Shown: positions 35,006 through 43,849 of the stretch, piece after piece
Position numbering within the stretch: the first letter of the stretch is position 1
How the letters are laid out: every line of letters starts with the position of its first letter
Origin: Roseomonas xinghualingensis
Lineage (GTDB): Bacteria; Pseudomonadota; Alphaproteobacteria; Acetobacterales; Acetobacteraceae
Assembly (NCBI RefSeq): GCF_025791835.1
Contig: NZ_JAOXLP010000007.1
Location: 62,001-126,000, forward strand
Reading direction: 5' to 3'
Length of the DNA: 64,000 nt
Position numbers and translations under genes: made by a program
The notes under the pieces: generated by a model
What the model was told of the DNA's origin: nothing
Database searches by the model: none
The model's input: the letters and a program-made list of their open reading frames with translations, nothing else

Positions 35006-37630
35006 TCAGTGCTGCGTAGCGGCCAAGCGGCTGCGCAGCACCGCCAGCAACGCATCGCGATCGAATTTCGGCACATACTCGTCGAAGCCAGCCTCGCGGC
35101 CACGGCGCTCCGCCTCGGGTTCCTGGCGCGAGGTGAGCGCGATCATGGGTGTCGTGTGCCAGGCGCCGCCATCGCGCGCGGCGCGCGCCAAGCCGAGGCC
35201 ATCCAGCTCCGGCATCTCGATATCGGAGATCACGGCATCGAAGCTTTCGCCCGCCTCGCGCAGCTTCAGCGCCTGCGCGCCACTGCTTGCCGCCACCACC
35301 TCATAGCCGGCGGCACCGAGCACGGGGACGAGCATGTTGCGGAAGAAGGCGCTGTCCTCCACCACCAGCAGGCGTGCCGGCGCCGCGGGGCGGCTTCCGC
35401 CGAACCAGTCCTCGCCCGCCTGCCGCAGCCACCAGGCGCAGTCGATCACCTCCGTCGCGCGCCCGGCGATCACCGCCGTGCCGAGATAGCCAGGCCGGTC
35501 CTGCCCGTTCTCGATCTTCAGCGTCTCCTCGACCACATCGAGGATTTCATCCACCGCCAGCCCCATGGCGCGGCCGCCATCATTGAAGACAAGCACGGCC
35601 TGGCGGCCACCCGCCGCGGGAGGCATCCAACTGTCGTTCATCGGCACCAGCGGCATCAGCGCTCCGCGGTACTGCACCACGGGGCGGCCATGCGACATCT
35701 CGATCCGGTCGCCCGAAAGATCCTCCAGCCGCGCCACGAGGCCCAGCGGCACGGCGCGCGGCGCGCCATTCCCCGCGCGGAAGAGCAGCAGCGACATGCG
35801 TTCCACCGAGGAGGAGCTGGCGATGGCGGCGCCGCGCCGCGCCTCCTCCTGCACGCCCTCCGCCCCCACGCCGGTGGCACGCGCGATGCCGTTCGGGTCA
35901 AGGATCATGATCACCGATCCATCGCCAAGGATGGTGTTCCCGCTGAACATGGTGACATGGCGCAGGATCGGCGCCACCGGCTTCACCACGATTTCTTCCG
36001 TGTCGAACACACGATCGACGATGATGCCGAAGAGGTTCTGCCCGACCTGCGTGACGACGACGAAGCCGCCGCGCTCCGCCTCCGGCCGCTCGTCGAGGCG
36101 CAGCAGGCGCGAGAGGGAAACGAGTGGCAGCAGGCGATCGCGCAGCCGCAGCACCGGCGCATCCTTGATATGCGCAACGCCATCGCCTGCCCGCACCAAC
36201 TCCACCACGCCGATCTGCGGAATGGCGAAGCGTTCGCCACCCGCTTCCACGATCAGCGCGGACACGATGGCGAGCGTCAGCGGGATCTTGATGAGAAAGG
36301 TGGTTCCCTTCCCTTCACGCGAGCGCAGGTCGATGGTGCCGCCGATTTTCTCGACATTCGTCTTCACCACATCCATGCCGACGCCACGGCCGGAGACGGA
36401 GGTAACGGCGGCGGCGGTGGAGAAGCCAGCGCGAAAGATGAAGCGCTGGATGTCGCGCTCCCCCATCCCCGCCAGATCCTGTTCGGTCGCAAGGCCCTGA
36501 GCCAGCACCTTGGCGCGGATCTTCTCCACAGCCAGGCCGCGCCCATCATCCCCCACCTCGATGATGATGTGCCCGCCCTCGTGATAGGCGTTCAACCTGA
36601 TCATACCGACTTCGGGCTTGCCGGCGGCGCGACGCTCGGCGGGGGTTTCGAGGCCATGGTCGCCGGAATTGCGGACCATGTGAGTCAGCGGATCGCGGAT
36701 CAGCTCCAATACCTGACGATCCAGCTCCGTCTCCGCACCACGCATCTCCAGTTCGATCTTCTTGCCAAGTTCGCGGGACAGGTCGCGCACCAGCCGGGGC
36801 AGCCCTTTCCATGCATTGCCGATGGGCTGCATGCGCGTCTTCATCACGCCCTCCTGCAATTCGGAGGTGATTTGGGAAAGGCGCTGCAGCGGGCCGGAGA
36901 GCGCGCCATCGTTGCGCGCGCGGGAGAGCTGCAGGAGCTGGTTGCGTGTCAGCACAAGTTCGCTGACCAGCGTCATCAGGCTTTCCAGCACGTCCACATT
37001 AACGCGCAGTGTCTGGGCGACGGCCACGCCTTCGCCAGCAGGCGCGGCAGCGGCTTCCGCAGCCGCTGGTATCGCCATGGCGGCAGGGGTGTCCGCCTGC
37101 CCGGCGGGTACGGCAGGTGCGGGCGTCTTGGCGCTACCGGGTGCGACTTCGCCTGCGGGCTCCGCAGTCTGACGTCCAGCGGCTGACCCGGAGGCCGGAA
37201 CCTCCTGGGCGACCTCGGGAATGGAAGCCCCCGGAGCATCCTCGGGCACCGCCTGACCGGTAAAGACCGCATCCAGCTCGGTAATGAGGGCGCTGTCGTC
37301 GCCGGCGGGTTCGGCGCCTGTGGCTTCCAGCCCCGCGATGATCTCCCGCACCCGGTCCACCACGCGCAGGATCAGCGAAACCCCCCCCGAGGTGACGGCG
37401 AGCGATCCCTCCCGGTACCGCCCCAGCACGTTTTCCCCGGCATGGGCCACCTTCTCCAGCCGGGAGAGGCCCAGGAAGCCGCAGGTGCCCTTGATGGTGT
37501 GGATCAGGCGGAAGATCTCGCCGATCGTCCGCGCGTCATCCGGATGGCGCTCCAGCCGCAGCAGCGCGGCATCCAGCCCTGCCAGTCCCTCGCCCGTCTC
37601 GGTCAGGAAATCGGCGATCAAATCGTCCAT
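35006..37630 (-). CDS. cheA: Hybrid chemotaxis histidine kinase CheA with C-terminal receiver
   Basis: The 874-residue kinase has an HPt domain with His-44 (RLIHTIKGTCGFLGLSRLEKVAH), a Pro/Ala-rich linker (about 130-200), a dimerisation helix pair, an HATPase domain (HMVRNSGDHGLE, VGDDGRGL, GRGVGMDVVKTNV and GKGTTFLIKIPLTLA), one CheW-like domain (about 470-600), a second regulatory segment (about 620-740), and a C-terminal receiver (VVEDSAFFRNMLVPVLGAAGYE, SDIEMPELDG). It lacks a standard CheY-binding P2 region. A CheA-receiver fusion is common in alternative che systems where the receiver acts as a phosphate sink. It sits between chpT and cheW. Confidence 0.92.
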   Translation of the reverse strand: MDDLIADFLTETGEGLAGLDAALLRLERHPDDARTIGEIFRLIHTIKGTCGFLGLSRLEKVAHAGENVLGRYREGSLAVTSGGVSLILRVVDRVREIIAGLEATGAEPAGDDSALITELDAVFTGQAVPEDAPGASIPEVAQEVPASGSAAGRQTAEPAGEVAPGSAKTPAPAVPAGQADTPAAMAIPAAAEAAAAPAGEGVAVAQTLRVNVDVLESLMTLVSELVLTRNQLLQLSRARNDGALSGPLQRLSQITSELQEGVMKTRMQPIGNAWKGLPRLVRDLSRELGKKIELEMRGAETELDRQVLELIRDPLTHMVRNSGDHGLETPAERRAAGKPEVGMIRLNAYHEGGHIIIEVGDDGRGLAVEKIRAKVLAQGLATEQDLAGMGERDIQRFIFRAGFSTAAAVTSVSGRGVGMDVVKTNVEKIGGTIDLRSREGKGTTFLIKIPLTLAIVSALIVEAGGERFAIPQIGVVELVRAGDGVAHIKDAPVLRLRDRLLPLVSLSRLLRLDERPEAERGGFVVVTQVGQNLFGIIVDRVFDTEEIVVKPVAPILRHVTMFSGNTILGDGSVIMILDPNGIARATGVGAEGVQEEARRGAAIASSSSVERMSLLLFRAGNGAPRAVPLGLVARLEDLSGDRIEMSHGRPVVQYRGALMPLVPMNDSWMPPAAGGRQAVLVFNDGGRAMGLAVDEILDVVEETLKIENGQDRPGYLGTAVIAGRATEVIDCAWWLRQAGEDWFGGSRPAAPARLLVVEDSAFFRNMLVPVLGAAGYEVVAASSGAQALKLREAGESFDAVISDIEMPELDGLGLARAARDGGAWHTTPMIALTSRQEPEAERRGREAGFDEYVPKFDRDALLAVLRSRLAATQH

Positions 37631-37726
37631 CGGAACCCCGCACCCGTTCTGCGGAGGCCAGGATCAGGGCGCGGGACCGAAGATTTGGTAAAGCGGCGGC
37701 GCCTTTTCGTGGCTCGCCGCGACCTC

Positions 37727-38320
37727 TCAGCCGCGCGGGTGCAGCGCGAGCGGCGGAACGGTGCCCTCCCGTCCCAAGGCGAGGGCAAGGGCCATGCCCG
37801 CTTCCCCGGCAAGCTGGAGGAGGAGCGGCGCCAGCACATCGCGCGGGCCTGCCACCGCCTCACCAGCCAGCATGGCCGTAAGCGCGGCGGGCCAGGCGGC
37901 GTTGCGTCCCTCCGGCCAGATGGCGAGGCCGGTTTCATCCCCGGCCAGATGGATGATGCCGCCGCGCGGCAGGGCCTCACTGCCCAGCATGGCACCCGCC
38001 AGGAGCGCCTGGGTCAGAGAGGCCGGCAGGGGGGCATCCGGAAGATCAGAGAGATCGGCTGTCACGCGGCCATTCGCCAGCGTGCCCGCCAGCAGCTCGG
38101 CGATTCCCTGGCGGTCCAGCGGGCCCGTGCCGCCCCCGGCGACGGCCCGCCACAGGCGCAGGCGGCCACGCATGGCCTCCGCGCTGTCCCGCGCGACGGA
38201 CAGCGCCTCCACCGGTTCGGCTTCCGCCAGTTCCAGGGCGCCGGACAAGGCCCCCAGAGGACCTCCCAGGTCATGGCAGATCCGGGCACACAGGTCCTGC
38301 GCCAGGCCAAGCACGTCCAT
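37727..38320 (-). CDS. chpT: Histidine phosphotransferase ChpT
   Basis: The 197-residue protein has the ChpT layout: an N-terminal helical hairpin with phospho-accepting His-16 in LCARICHDLGGPLGALSGALELAE, then a degenerate HATPase-like half without ATP-binding G-boxes. ChpT relays phosphate from a hybrid kinase (CckA in Caulobacter) to CtrA. Its presence at the head of the che operon, 5.6 kb from ctrA, suggests that CtrA phosphorylation and motility are co-regulated. No CckA gene is seen in the window. The start ATG 38320 lies just before the conserved helix. Confidence 0.83.
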   Translation of the reverse strand: MDVLGLAQDLCARICHDLGGPLGALSGALELAEAEPVEALSVARDSAEAMRGRLRLWRAVAGGGTGPLDRQGIAELLAGTLANGRVTADLSDLPDAPLPASLTQALLAGAMLGSEALPRGGIIHLAGDETGLAIWPEGRNAAWPAALTAMLAGEAVAGPRDVLAPLLLQLAGEAGMALALALGREGTVPPLALHPRG

Positions 38321-38435
38321 TCAAGTGTTCCTGTAAGGGTGGGCCGCTTTTGCGGCCGCGCTCCTTGATGGCTAGTAAACCCCGGCGTCCAGGGAAAGCC
38401 GCTCCGGCCGCCCCAACCGAGGAAACGTATCGCGC

Positions 38436-38618
38436 ATGTCTGACAGTCTCTTCGAGCCGGGCCAGTTCGTCCGCCATCCTGGCCGGCCTGATTGGGGGAT
38501 CGGGCAGGTGCAATCCGTGGTGGGCGACCGCGTGACGGTGAATTTCGAGCATGCGGGCAAGCTGCTGATCAACACCGCCCATACCGTGCTGGAACTGGTG
38601 AACGAGGCCGGGCGATGA
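38436..38618 (+). CDS. DUF3553 small protein
   Basis: The 60-residue product is a single small beta-barrel: FEPGQFVRHPGRPDWGIGQVQSVVGDRVTVNFEHAGKLLIN. This matches DUF3553, a fold related to the CarD/UvrD tail that contacts RNA polymerase or nucleic acid in other proteins. Its function is unknown. It overlaps the next gene by 4 bp (ATGA) and diverges from chpT. Confidence 0.78.
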   Translation: MSDSLFEPGQFVRHPGRPDWGIGQVQSVVGDRVTVNFEHAGKLLINTAHTVLELVNEAGR

Positions 38619-39370
38619 GCGGCCTGGGCGAGGATCTCGCGCGAATCCTGCTGAACCTTCCTTTCCTCCTCGCGGCGCTGGCCGTGGCCATTTCCGGGGT
38701 GATGCGGGGTTATTCGGGATTCGGCACGGCGATTCTGCTGGCGCCGGTCTTCTCCACCCTCTGGGGGCCGCGCGCCGGGGTGCCGGTGCTCCTGCTGATG
38801 GAGCTCTTCGTCTCCGCCCAGCTCCTGCCCCGGGCACTGGGCGAGGCGGACAAGCGCATGGTTCTGCCCCTCGGCCTGGCGGCGGCGGTGGCCACGCCGC
38901 TGGGAATCTGGGTGCTGCTCCATGCCGATGCGGAGGGGCTGCGCCGGGCGATCGGGGCGCTGGTGCTTGTCTTCGGCCTGCTGCTACTCTCCCCCTGGCG
39001 CTACCACGGGCCGCGCCCTCTGGGGCTGAACCTGGCGGTGGGGGCCACGGGCGGTCTGCTGAAGGGCGCCACCGGCATGTCCGGGCCGCCCATCATCCTT
39101 TATCTCCTCTCTGGCCCCGAGGAGGTGCGGCGGCACCGGGCGAACCTCATTCTCTTCTTCGGCCTGATCGCCATCGTTTCGGTGATCCCGCCCATGTGGA
39201 ATGGGCTGATGGACCGGGACGCGCTGATCCGGGCGGCGGCCCTGCTTCCGGTGATGCTGGCCTGCGTGCCTGTCGGGTCACGCCTGTTCCATGTCATTCC
39301 CCCGGCCTGGTACCGGCGTTTCGCCTTCGCCGCGCTCATGACGGCGGGCGGGGTTGCGCTGCTGGGATAG
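38615..39370 (+). CDS. TauE/SafE family sulfite exporter-like membrane protein
   Basis: The 251-residue integral membrane protein has about eight hydrophobic helices. Family signatures are the first repeat GVMRGYSGFGTAILLAPVFSTLWGPRAGVPVLL and the second repeat LAVGATGGLLKGATGMSGPPIILYLLSGPEEVRRHRANLI. Members export small sulfur compounds or organic anions; the substrate here is unknown. ATG 38615 overlaps the DUF3553 stop. moaA follows 68 bp later, so co-transcription is possible. Confidence 0.85.
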   Translation: MSGLGEDLARILLNLPFLLAALAVAISGVMRGYSGFGTAILLAPVFSTLWGPRAGVPVLLLMELFVSAQLLPRALGEADKRMVLPLGLAAAVATPLGIWVLLHADAEGLRRAIGALVLVFGLLLLSPWRYHGPRPLGLNLAVGATGGLLKGATGMSGPPIILYLLSGPEEVRRHRANLILFFGLIAIVSVIPPMWNGLMDRDALIRAAALLPVMLACVPVGSRLFHVIPPAWYRRFAFAALMTAGGVALLG

Positions 39371-39438
39371 GACAGCCCTTGCGTTGAAGGGGGTTCGCGG
39401 CCCAAATCTTCTCACCGTCGCAGGAGTACCCCCAACCC

Positions 39439-40428
39439 ATGCTTGATCCGTTCGACCGGCGGATTTCCTATCTCCGCGTCTCGGTCACGGACCGCTGCGA
39501 TCTTCGCTGCGTCTATTGCATGGCCGAGGACATGACCTTCCTTCCCAAGAAGGAACTCCTCACCCTTGAGGAACTGGAGCGCCTCTGCGGCGCCTTCATC
39601 GACCTCGGGGTGGACAGGATCCGCCTGACCGGCGGGGAGCCGCTGGTCAGGCGCGGGGTGATGCAGCTCTTCCAGGGGCTGGGGCGGCGCATTGGCGAGG
39701 GCGGGCTGAAGGAGCTGACCGTCACCACCAACGGCACCCAGCTGACCAAGATGGCCGGGGACCTCCATGCGGCCGGGGTGAGGCGGATCAACGTGTCCAT
39801 GGACACGTTGGACCCCGATACCTTCGCCGCCATCACCCGCTGGGGGAAGCTGGAGCAGACGCTGGACGGCATTTTCGCCGCCAAGGCGGCCGGGCTGGCC
39901 GTGAAGATCAACGCCGTCGCGCTGAAGGGCGTGAACGAGCACGAGTATGACCGCATGATCGCCTGGTGCGGCGAGCACGGCTTCGACCTGACGCTGATCG
40001 AGACCATGCCGATGGGCGACATCAGCGGCGACCGCACCGACCAGTACCTGCCCCTTTCCACCGTCCGCCGCCGTCTCGCCGAGCGCTGGACCCTTTTGCC
40101 GAGCGAGCACCGCACCGGCGGCCCGGCTCGCTACGAGACGATCCAGGAGACAGGGCGCCGCATCGGCTTCATCACGCCGATGACCCATAATTTCTGCGAA
40201 TCCTGCAACCGCGTGCGGCTGACCTGCACCGGCACCCTGTATATGTGCCTGGGCCAGGAGGATGCTGCAGACCTGCGTGCTCCGCTGCGCGACCCCTCGG
40301 TGGACGATGCAGGCTTGCGGGAGGCGATCCTCTCGGCCATTGCCCGGAAGCCGAAAGGGCATGACTTTGTCATCGGGCGGAATACGCGCCCCTCGGTCGG
40401 CCGTCACATGAGTGTGACCGGCGGTTAA
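39439..40428 (+). CDS. moaA: GTP 3',8-cyclase MoaA
   Basis: The 329-residue radical SAM enzyme opens molybdenum cofactor synthesis by rearranging GTP. The N-terminal cluster motif is CDLRCVYC (Cys-20, 24, 27), followed by [13 protein letters not shown] and [19 protein letters not shown]. The second cluster is in [15 protein letters not shown] plus a later Cys. The C-terminus ends in GG, the conserved diglycine essential in MoaA. No other moa gene is adjacent, and no Moco riboswitch-like structure was seen in the 68-bp gap upstream. Confidence 0.95.
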   Translation: MLDPFDRRISYLRVSVTDRCDLRCVYCMAEDMTFLPKKELLTLEELERLCGAFIDLGVDRIRLTGGEPLVRRGVMQLFQGLGRRIGEGGLKELTVTTNGTQLTKMAGDLHAAGVRRINVSMDTLDPDTFAAITRWGKLEQTLDGIFAAKAAGLAVKINAVALKGVNEHEYDRMIAWCGEHGFDLTLIETMPMGDISGDRTDQYLPLSTVRRRLAERWTLLPSEHRTGGPARYETIQETGRRIGFITPMTHNFCESCNRVRLTCTGTLYMCLGQEDAADLRAPLRDPSVDDAGLREAILSAIARKPKGHDFVIGRNTRPSVGRHMSVTGG

Positions 40429-40490
40429 AAGCGTGATCGCCGAAGGCCGGGCTGGCTGGAGGCACCGTTCACGCATCTGGGCAACAGGCT

Positions 40491-40508
40491 GAAGCGCGGC
40501 AGCGCTTC
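40491..40508 (+). terminator. Hairpin after moaA
   Basis: GAAGCGC (40491-40497) and GCGCTTC (40502-40508) form a 7-bp stem with loop GGCA, 62 bp beyond the moaA stop. There is no T-run, so termination is uncertain. Confidence 0.3.
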
Positions 40509-40532
40509 GGGCGCGGAGAAGGGGTAGCGATC

Positions 40533-40946
40533 GTGCTGGATTCGGAAATCGTCGGACATCTGGCGATTCCGGGGCTGCCGGAATGGAGCGGGCTGGTCGT
40601 CCTGCTGCTGGGCCTGCTCTTCATAGGGGCCTTCCTGATGATGCCCTTCAGCGTCTTCGGCCTGAAGTCGCGTCTCGACGCCATCGAGGCGCAGCTGGAC
40701 GACCTGCAGCAGGAAATCCGCAGCCTCGCCCTGCGCCTGCCCGAGCCGGTGGTGCGCCGGCGCCCCGTTGCCACGGATGATGGCTATGAGGAGCCACCTG
40801 CCCTGCTTGGCCGGCACGAGCCCCCGCTGCGTGAGGAACGGGCGCCGCGCATGACGCCGCCCGTGCCACCACCCCCGGTCTGGCCGGAGGGAGGGCGCGA
40901 CCTGGGCCGCCGCGCGGAGCCCCGGCTGGGCGGACCCCGGCGCTAA
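40533..40946 (+). CDS. Hypothetical membrane-anchored protein
   Basis: The 137-residue product starts at GTG 40533. One strong hydrophobic helix (LVVLLLGLLFIGAFLMM) near residue 20 is followed by a short amphipathic coiled coil, LKSRLDAIEAQLDDLQQEIRSLALRLPE, and a Pro/Arg-rich disordered tail. The layout suggests a small inner-membrane scaffold or cell-envelope factor facing the cytoplasm. No family is recognised. It converges tightly on the tautomerase gene, whose stop is 2 bp away. Confidence 0.55.
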   Translation: MLDSEIVGHLAIPGLPEWSGLVVLLLGLLFIGAFLMMPFSVFGLKSRLDAIEAQLDDLQQEIRSLALRLPEPVVRRRPVATDDGYEEPPALLGRHEPPLREERAPRMTPPVPPPPVWPEGGRDLGRRAEPRLGGPRR

Positions 40947-40948
40947 CC

Positions 40949-41353
40949 TCAGCCTGGATTGGACGCGGCCCAGCGTCCCTCCTGCGTGCGCCCGCCATAG
41001 CCATAGGCGTGGCCGTCCGCCGCATGCACCAGCACATAGCTCTCCTCGTGCAGCGCCCCGAGCAAATCGCGTATCCCAGCGAAGGCGGCCCGCACGAAGC
41101 CTGCGGTCTCCGCCTTGGTGTTGGTGCCGGCGGTGATCTTGATGTCGAGCCAGAAGGCAGAAAGCCTTGCCTCGGCAAGGCTCTGCCCCGCTACGAACCA
41201 GCCCTCCGGATCGGCGGGCTCCACCAGCACGGCGGTGACGCCTGGGTCCTTACCCAGTTCCTCCACCGCCAGGCGCGCGGCAAGGCCGGCCAAGACCGGG
41301 CGCAGATCGGGGCGCGGTTCCGGCGTGGCGTAGCGCAGAGTGATCATCGGCAT
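40949..41353 (-). CDS. Tautomerase-family protein
   Basis: The 134-residue product begins MPMITLRYA, so removal of Met would expose the catalytic N-terminal proline (Pro-1) of the 4-oxalocrotonate tautomerase superfamily. It has two-repeat length with KTETAGFVRAAFAGIRDLLG-like helix and ends in a YGYGGRTQEGRWAAS tail. The reaction is probably keto-enol tautomerisation of a dicarboxylate or dehalogenation, but the substrate is unknown. ATG 41353 has an AAGGAG site upstream. It diverges from a LysR gene with a 22-bp palindrome between them, so LysR probably controls it. Confidence 0.75.
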   Translation of the reverse strand: MPMITLRYATPEPRPDLRPVLAGLAARLAVEELGKDPGVTAVLVEPADPEGWFVAGQSLAEARLSAFWLDIKITAGTNTKAETAGFVRAAFAGIRDLLGALHEESYVLVHAADGHAYGYGGRTQEGRWAASNPG

Positions 41354-41398
41354 GAGCTGGCTCCTTCAGGAAAGGGCCTGAAGCTGATCCCGCCACAG

Positions 41399-41420
41399 CC
41401 ATCATGGAATTCCATGATGG
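41399..41420. promoter_or_regulatory. Perfect 22-bp palindrome, candidate LysR operator
   Basis: The left arm CCATCATGGAA is followed directly by its exact complement, giving a symmetric site centred on AATT. It lies 45 bp from the tautomerase start and 28 bp from the LysR start. This divergent layout is typical of LysR autoregulation. A T-N11-A pattern is contained within it. Confidence 0.6.
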
Positions 41421-41448
41421 ACTGGTTTCATCATAGCGTTCCGCGATC

Positions 41449-42357
41449 ATGCTCGACCTGGAATCCGTCCGCCTCTTCCTGCTGGCCGTCGAGTTCGGGA
41501 ACCTGACCCGGGCCGCCGAGGCGGCGGGCACGGTGCAGCCGGTGGTCAGCCAGCGGCTGAAGGCGCTGGAGGCGCGGCTGGGCCGGCGCCTGCTGGACCG
41601 TTCGCCCCGCTTCGTGCGCCCCACTGCCGAAGGGATGGCCTTTCTGGTCCATGCCCGCGCCCTGCTCGCCGCCCATGATGCGGCGCTGCGCCCCACGGGC
41701 GCCACAGCCCTGCGCGTCACGCTCGGTCTGAGCGACCATGCCATTGGCCTTGGCCTGCCCGCTCTCCTGCTCCGCCTCCGGGCCGCCCTGCCCGCCCATG
41801 CGGCACTGGATGTGCGAAGCGGAGCTTCCATCCCGCTCCGCACAGCCTTCGATGAAGGGGAACTCGATGCCGTGGTGCTGCGGCGTGAGGCCGGCGGCAC
41901 GGAGGGAGAGGTCCTGGGGCTAGACCCGCTGGGCTGGCGTGGCGCGTCCGACTTCACCCTGGTACCGGGCGAGCCGGTGCCGCTGGCTATACTCGCCCCG
42001 CCCTGCGGCGTGCGCGCGGCGGCGGAACGGGCGCTGGAAGCCGCCGGGCGCCCCTGGCGGGAGGCCTATCGCGGCGGAAGTTGCGCGGTGCTGCTGGCCG
42101 GGGCGCAGGCAGGGCTGGGGGTGGCGCCAATGGGGCGGATCAGCGCTGGCGGAGCACCGGATCTCGGCCCGGCGCTGGGCCTGCCGCCGCTGCCGCCTTC
42201 CGAAATCGTGCTTCTTGGCCGCACCACCTCCCCCGAGGTTGGCGCGGCCATCCGTGCCCTGGCCGCCAGCATGCGGGCGGCACTCGGGGCGGTCAGCCCG
42301 GAAGGATCTCCCGTACGGTCTCGGCGGGGCGACAGAGGCGCACGCCCCGCGGCGTGA
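41449..42357 (+). CDS. LysR family transcriptional regulator
   Basis: The 302-residue regulator has an N-terminal winged helix (LESVRLFLLAVEFGNLTRAAEAAGTVQPVVSQRLKALEARLGRRLLDR) and a periplasmic-binding-like effector domain. It diverges from the tautomerase gene, and a perfect 22-bp palindrome lies in the shared promoter region. The C-terminal end overlaps the convergent arsC gene by 65 bp; the last 20 or so residues (SPEGSPVRSRRGDRGARPAA) look like an unstructured extension and may be a recent read-through. Confidence 0.87.
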   Translation: MLDLESVRLFLLAVEFGNLTRAAEAAGTVQPVVSQRLKALEARLGRRLLDRSPRFVRPTAEGMAFLVHARALLAAHDAALRPTGATALRVTLGLSDHAIGLGLPALLLRLRAALPAHAALDVRSGASIPLRTAFDEGELDAVVLRREAGGTEGEVLGLDPLGWRGASDFTLVPGEPVPLAILAPPCGVRAAAERALEAAGRPWREAYRGGSCAVLLAGAQAGLGVAPMGRISAGGAPDLGPALGLPPLPPSEIVLLGRTTSPEVGAAIRALAASMRAALGAVSPEGSPVRSRRGDRGARPAA

Positions 42358-42646
42358 AGACGAAGGGGCGCTCGATCAGGGCGGGATCGGCTGCCATCGC
42401 ATCCAGCAGCGCGGCGTCATCCATCTCGAAATCGTCCAGCAGGGCAGCTCCCTCCTTCCGCCGCATCGCCTGGCGGGGCGTGATCCCCGCTTCGGCAATA
42501 GCCGCGGCGAGTTCCTCGCGCGTTGGGGGCTGACGCTTGTACTCGACCACCACGGGCTCGATTCCGGCTTCGCGGATCGCCGCCAGCACGTTGCGGGAGG
42601 TTCCGCAGGCCGGGTTGTGCCAGATGGTGACCTTGTCCCTCGCCAT
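42293..42646 (-). CDS. arsC: ArsC/Spx-family arsenate reductase-like protein
   Basis: The 117-residue protein has the glutaredoxin-like arsenate reductase motif: Cys-14 in IWHNPACGTSRN, then VVVEYKRQPPTREELAAAI and a conserved arginine in LIERPFVFTPRGVRLCRP. It would reduce arsenate with glutathione/glutaredoxin. No arsB, arsR or acr3 gene is nearby, and the start overlaps the stop of a Bug-family binding protein, so a role outside arsenic resistance cannot be excluded. The 3' end overlaps the convergent LysR gene by 65 bp. Confidence 0.8.
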   Translation of the reverse strand: MARDKVTIWHNPACGTSRNVLAAIREAGIEPVVVEYKRQPPTREELAAAIAEAGITPRQAMRRKEGAALLDDFEMDDAALLDAMAADPALIERPFVFTPRGVRLCRPAETVREILPG

Positions 42647-43626
42647 CAGCCGACCTCGATCTTCGCCGACCGAACGATCTCGGACATCGCATCGCGCTGC
42701 GCCTTGACGTAGCCCGCGAAGGTCTCCGGATCGGTGCCCACGGGAATGGCGCCCAGCGCTTCCAGCCTCTGCTTCACCGTGGCATCCGCCAGCGCAGCCT
42801 TCGAGGCCTCGTAAAGCTTATGCACGATCGGCTGCGGCGTACCGGCGGGGGCGTAGAGGCCGTTCCACTCGTTCAGCTCATAGCCGGGGAAGCCCTGCTC
42901 GGCGATGGTCGGCACATCGGGCAGCGGCTGGATACGCTGCGCGGTGGTGACGCCGAGCGCCCGCAGCTTTCCGTCCCGCACCAGCTGGACCGAGGAGGAG
43001 ACAGTGCCGAAGACGAAGGCCAGGCTGCCCCCCATCACGTCCTGCAGCGCCGCCGTACCACCGCGATAGGGAACGTGCTGGATATCGAGCCCCGTGCGCT
43101 GCAGGAACAGCGCGGCCGCCAGATGCGCCGCGGTGGCATTGCCGGAGGAACCATAGGAGAGGTCCCGCTGCCCCTTCGCCCAGGTGACGAATTCCGCGAC
43201 GTTGCGCGCCGGTACCTTGGCCGGGTTCACCACCAGCAGCTGCGGCAGCACCACCACCTGGCTGATGGGGGCGAAGGCGGTGGCATAGTCGAAGGGCAAG
43301 CTGTGCAATACGAAAGGGTTCACCACATGGGCGAGCGCATCGACCATAATGGTGTGTCCATCCGGCGCGGAACGCGCGAGTTCTCCGGCGCCCAGGCTGC
43401 CGCCAGCGCCGGGCCGGTTCTCCACCACCACCGTCTGGCCGAGCGCGGTTCCCATGGGCCCGGCAAGCAGCCGCGCCGTCGTGTCCACGCCACCGCCGGG
43501 CGTGTAGGGCGCAAGGAAGCGGATGGGGCGGCTGGGATAGGCAGGCTGGGCTGTCGCGGAGCGGATGCGGAGCGCCGGCAGGGCGAGCATGGCAGCGCCC
43601 AGGGCGCGTCGGGTGGTGATGTTCAT
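42646..43626 (-). CDS. Bug family (tripartite tricarboxylate transporter) periplasmic binding protein
   Basis: The 326-residue protein is exported by an N-terminal signal (ITTRRALGAAMLALPALRIRSATAQ). Bug-family features include YPSRPIRFLAPYTPGGGVDTTARL, VVVENRPGAGGSLG, LSYGSSGNATAAHLAAALF and WNGLYAPAGTPQP. It should bind a carboxylate in the periplasm. Like the Bug protein at 4381, it has no membrane partner in the window. I start at ATG 43626 because upstream residues do not form a signal. Its stop overlaps the arsC start by one base, making an odd two-gene operon. Confidence 0.87.
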   Translation of the reverse strand: MNITTRRALGAAMLALPALRIRSATAQPAYPSRPIRFLAPYTPGGGVDTTARLLAGPMGTALGQTVVVENRPGAGGSLGAGELARSAPDGHTIMVDALAHVVNPFVLHSLPFDYATAFAPISQVVVLPQLLVVNPAKVPARNVAEFVTWAKGQRDLSYGSSGNATAAHLAAALFLQRTGLDIQHVPYRGGTAALQDVMGGSLAFVFGTVSSSVQLVRDGKLRALGVTTAQRIQPLPDVPTIAEQGFPGYELNEWNGLYAPAGTPQPIVHKLYEASKAALADATVKQRLEALGAIPVGTDPETFAGYVKAQRDAMSEIVRSAKIEVG

Positions 43627-43849
43627 CGAGTTTCCTCCTGGGCGTGCTTCTAGCGCGGTTCGGCCCCTCATGCGCCAGACCCGGCCCCTGGGACAGGCAT
43701 GGGCCGCAGGCAGCACTGGAATCGGCGCGTCGGCGATAAAGCGCCCCACCATCGCGACGGCTATGATTTTGCCCCCTTCAACAGAGCATCGCGCCATATC
43801 CTGACAGGAGCCCGTCGAAGCGCGGCGCGGCTTGGCCTATCCTGGGCGG

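Noticed and set aside
34148..37186. 1012-codon open frame on the plus strand opposite cheA
   Set aside because: It mirrors the G/C third-position bias of cheA, has no family motif and is His/Arg-rich low-complexity sequence. The same applies to the long antisense frames opposite rpoD and carB.
39371..39438. Molybdenum cofactor riboswitch before moaA
   Set aside because: The gap is 68 bp, too short for the known Moco RNA, and shows no strong nested stems.
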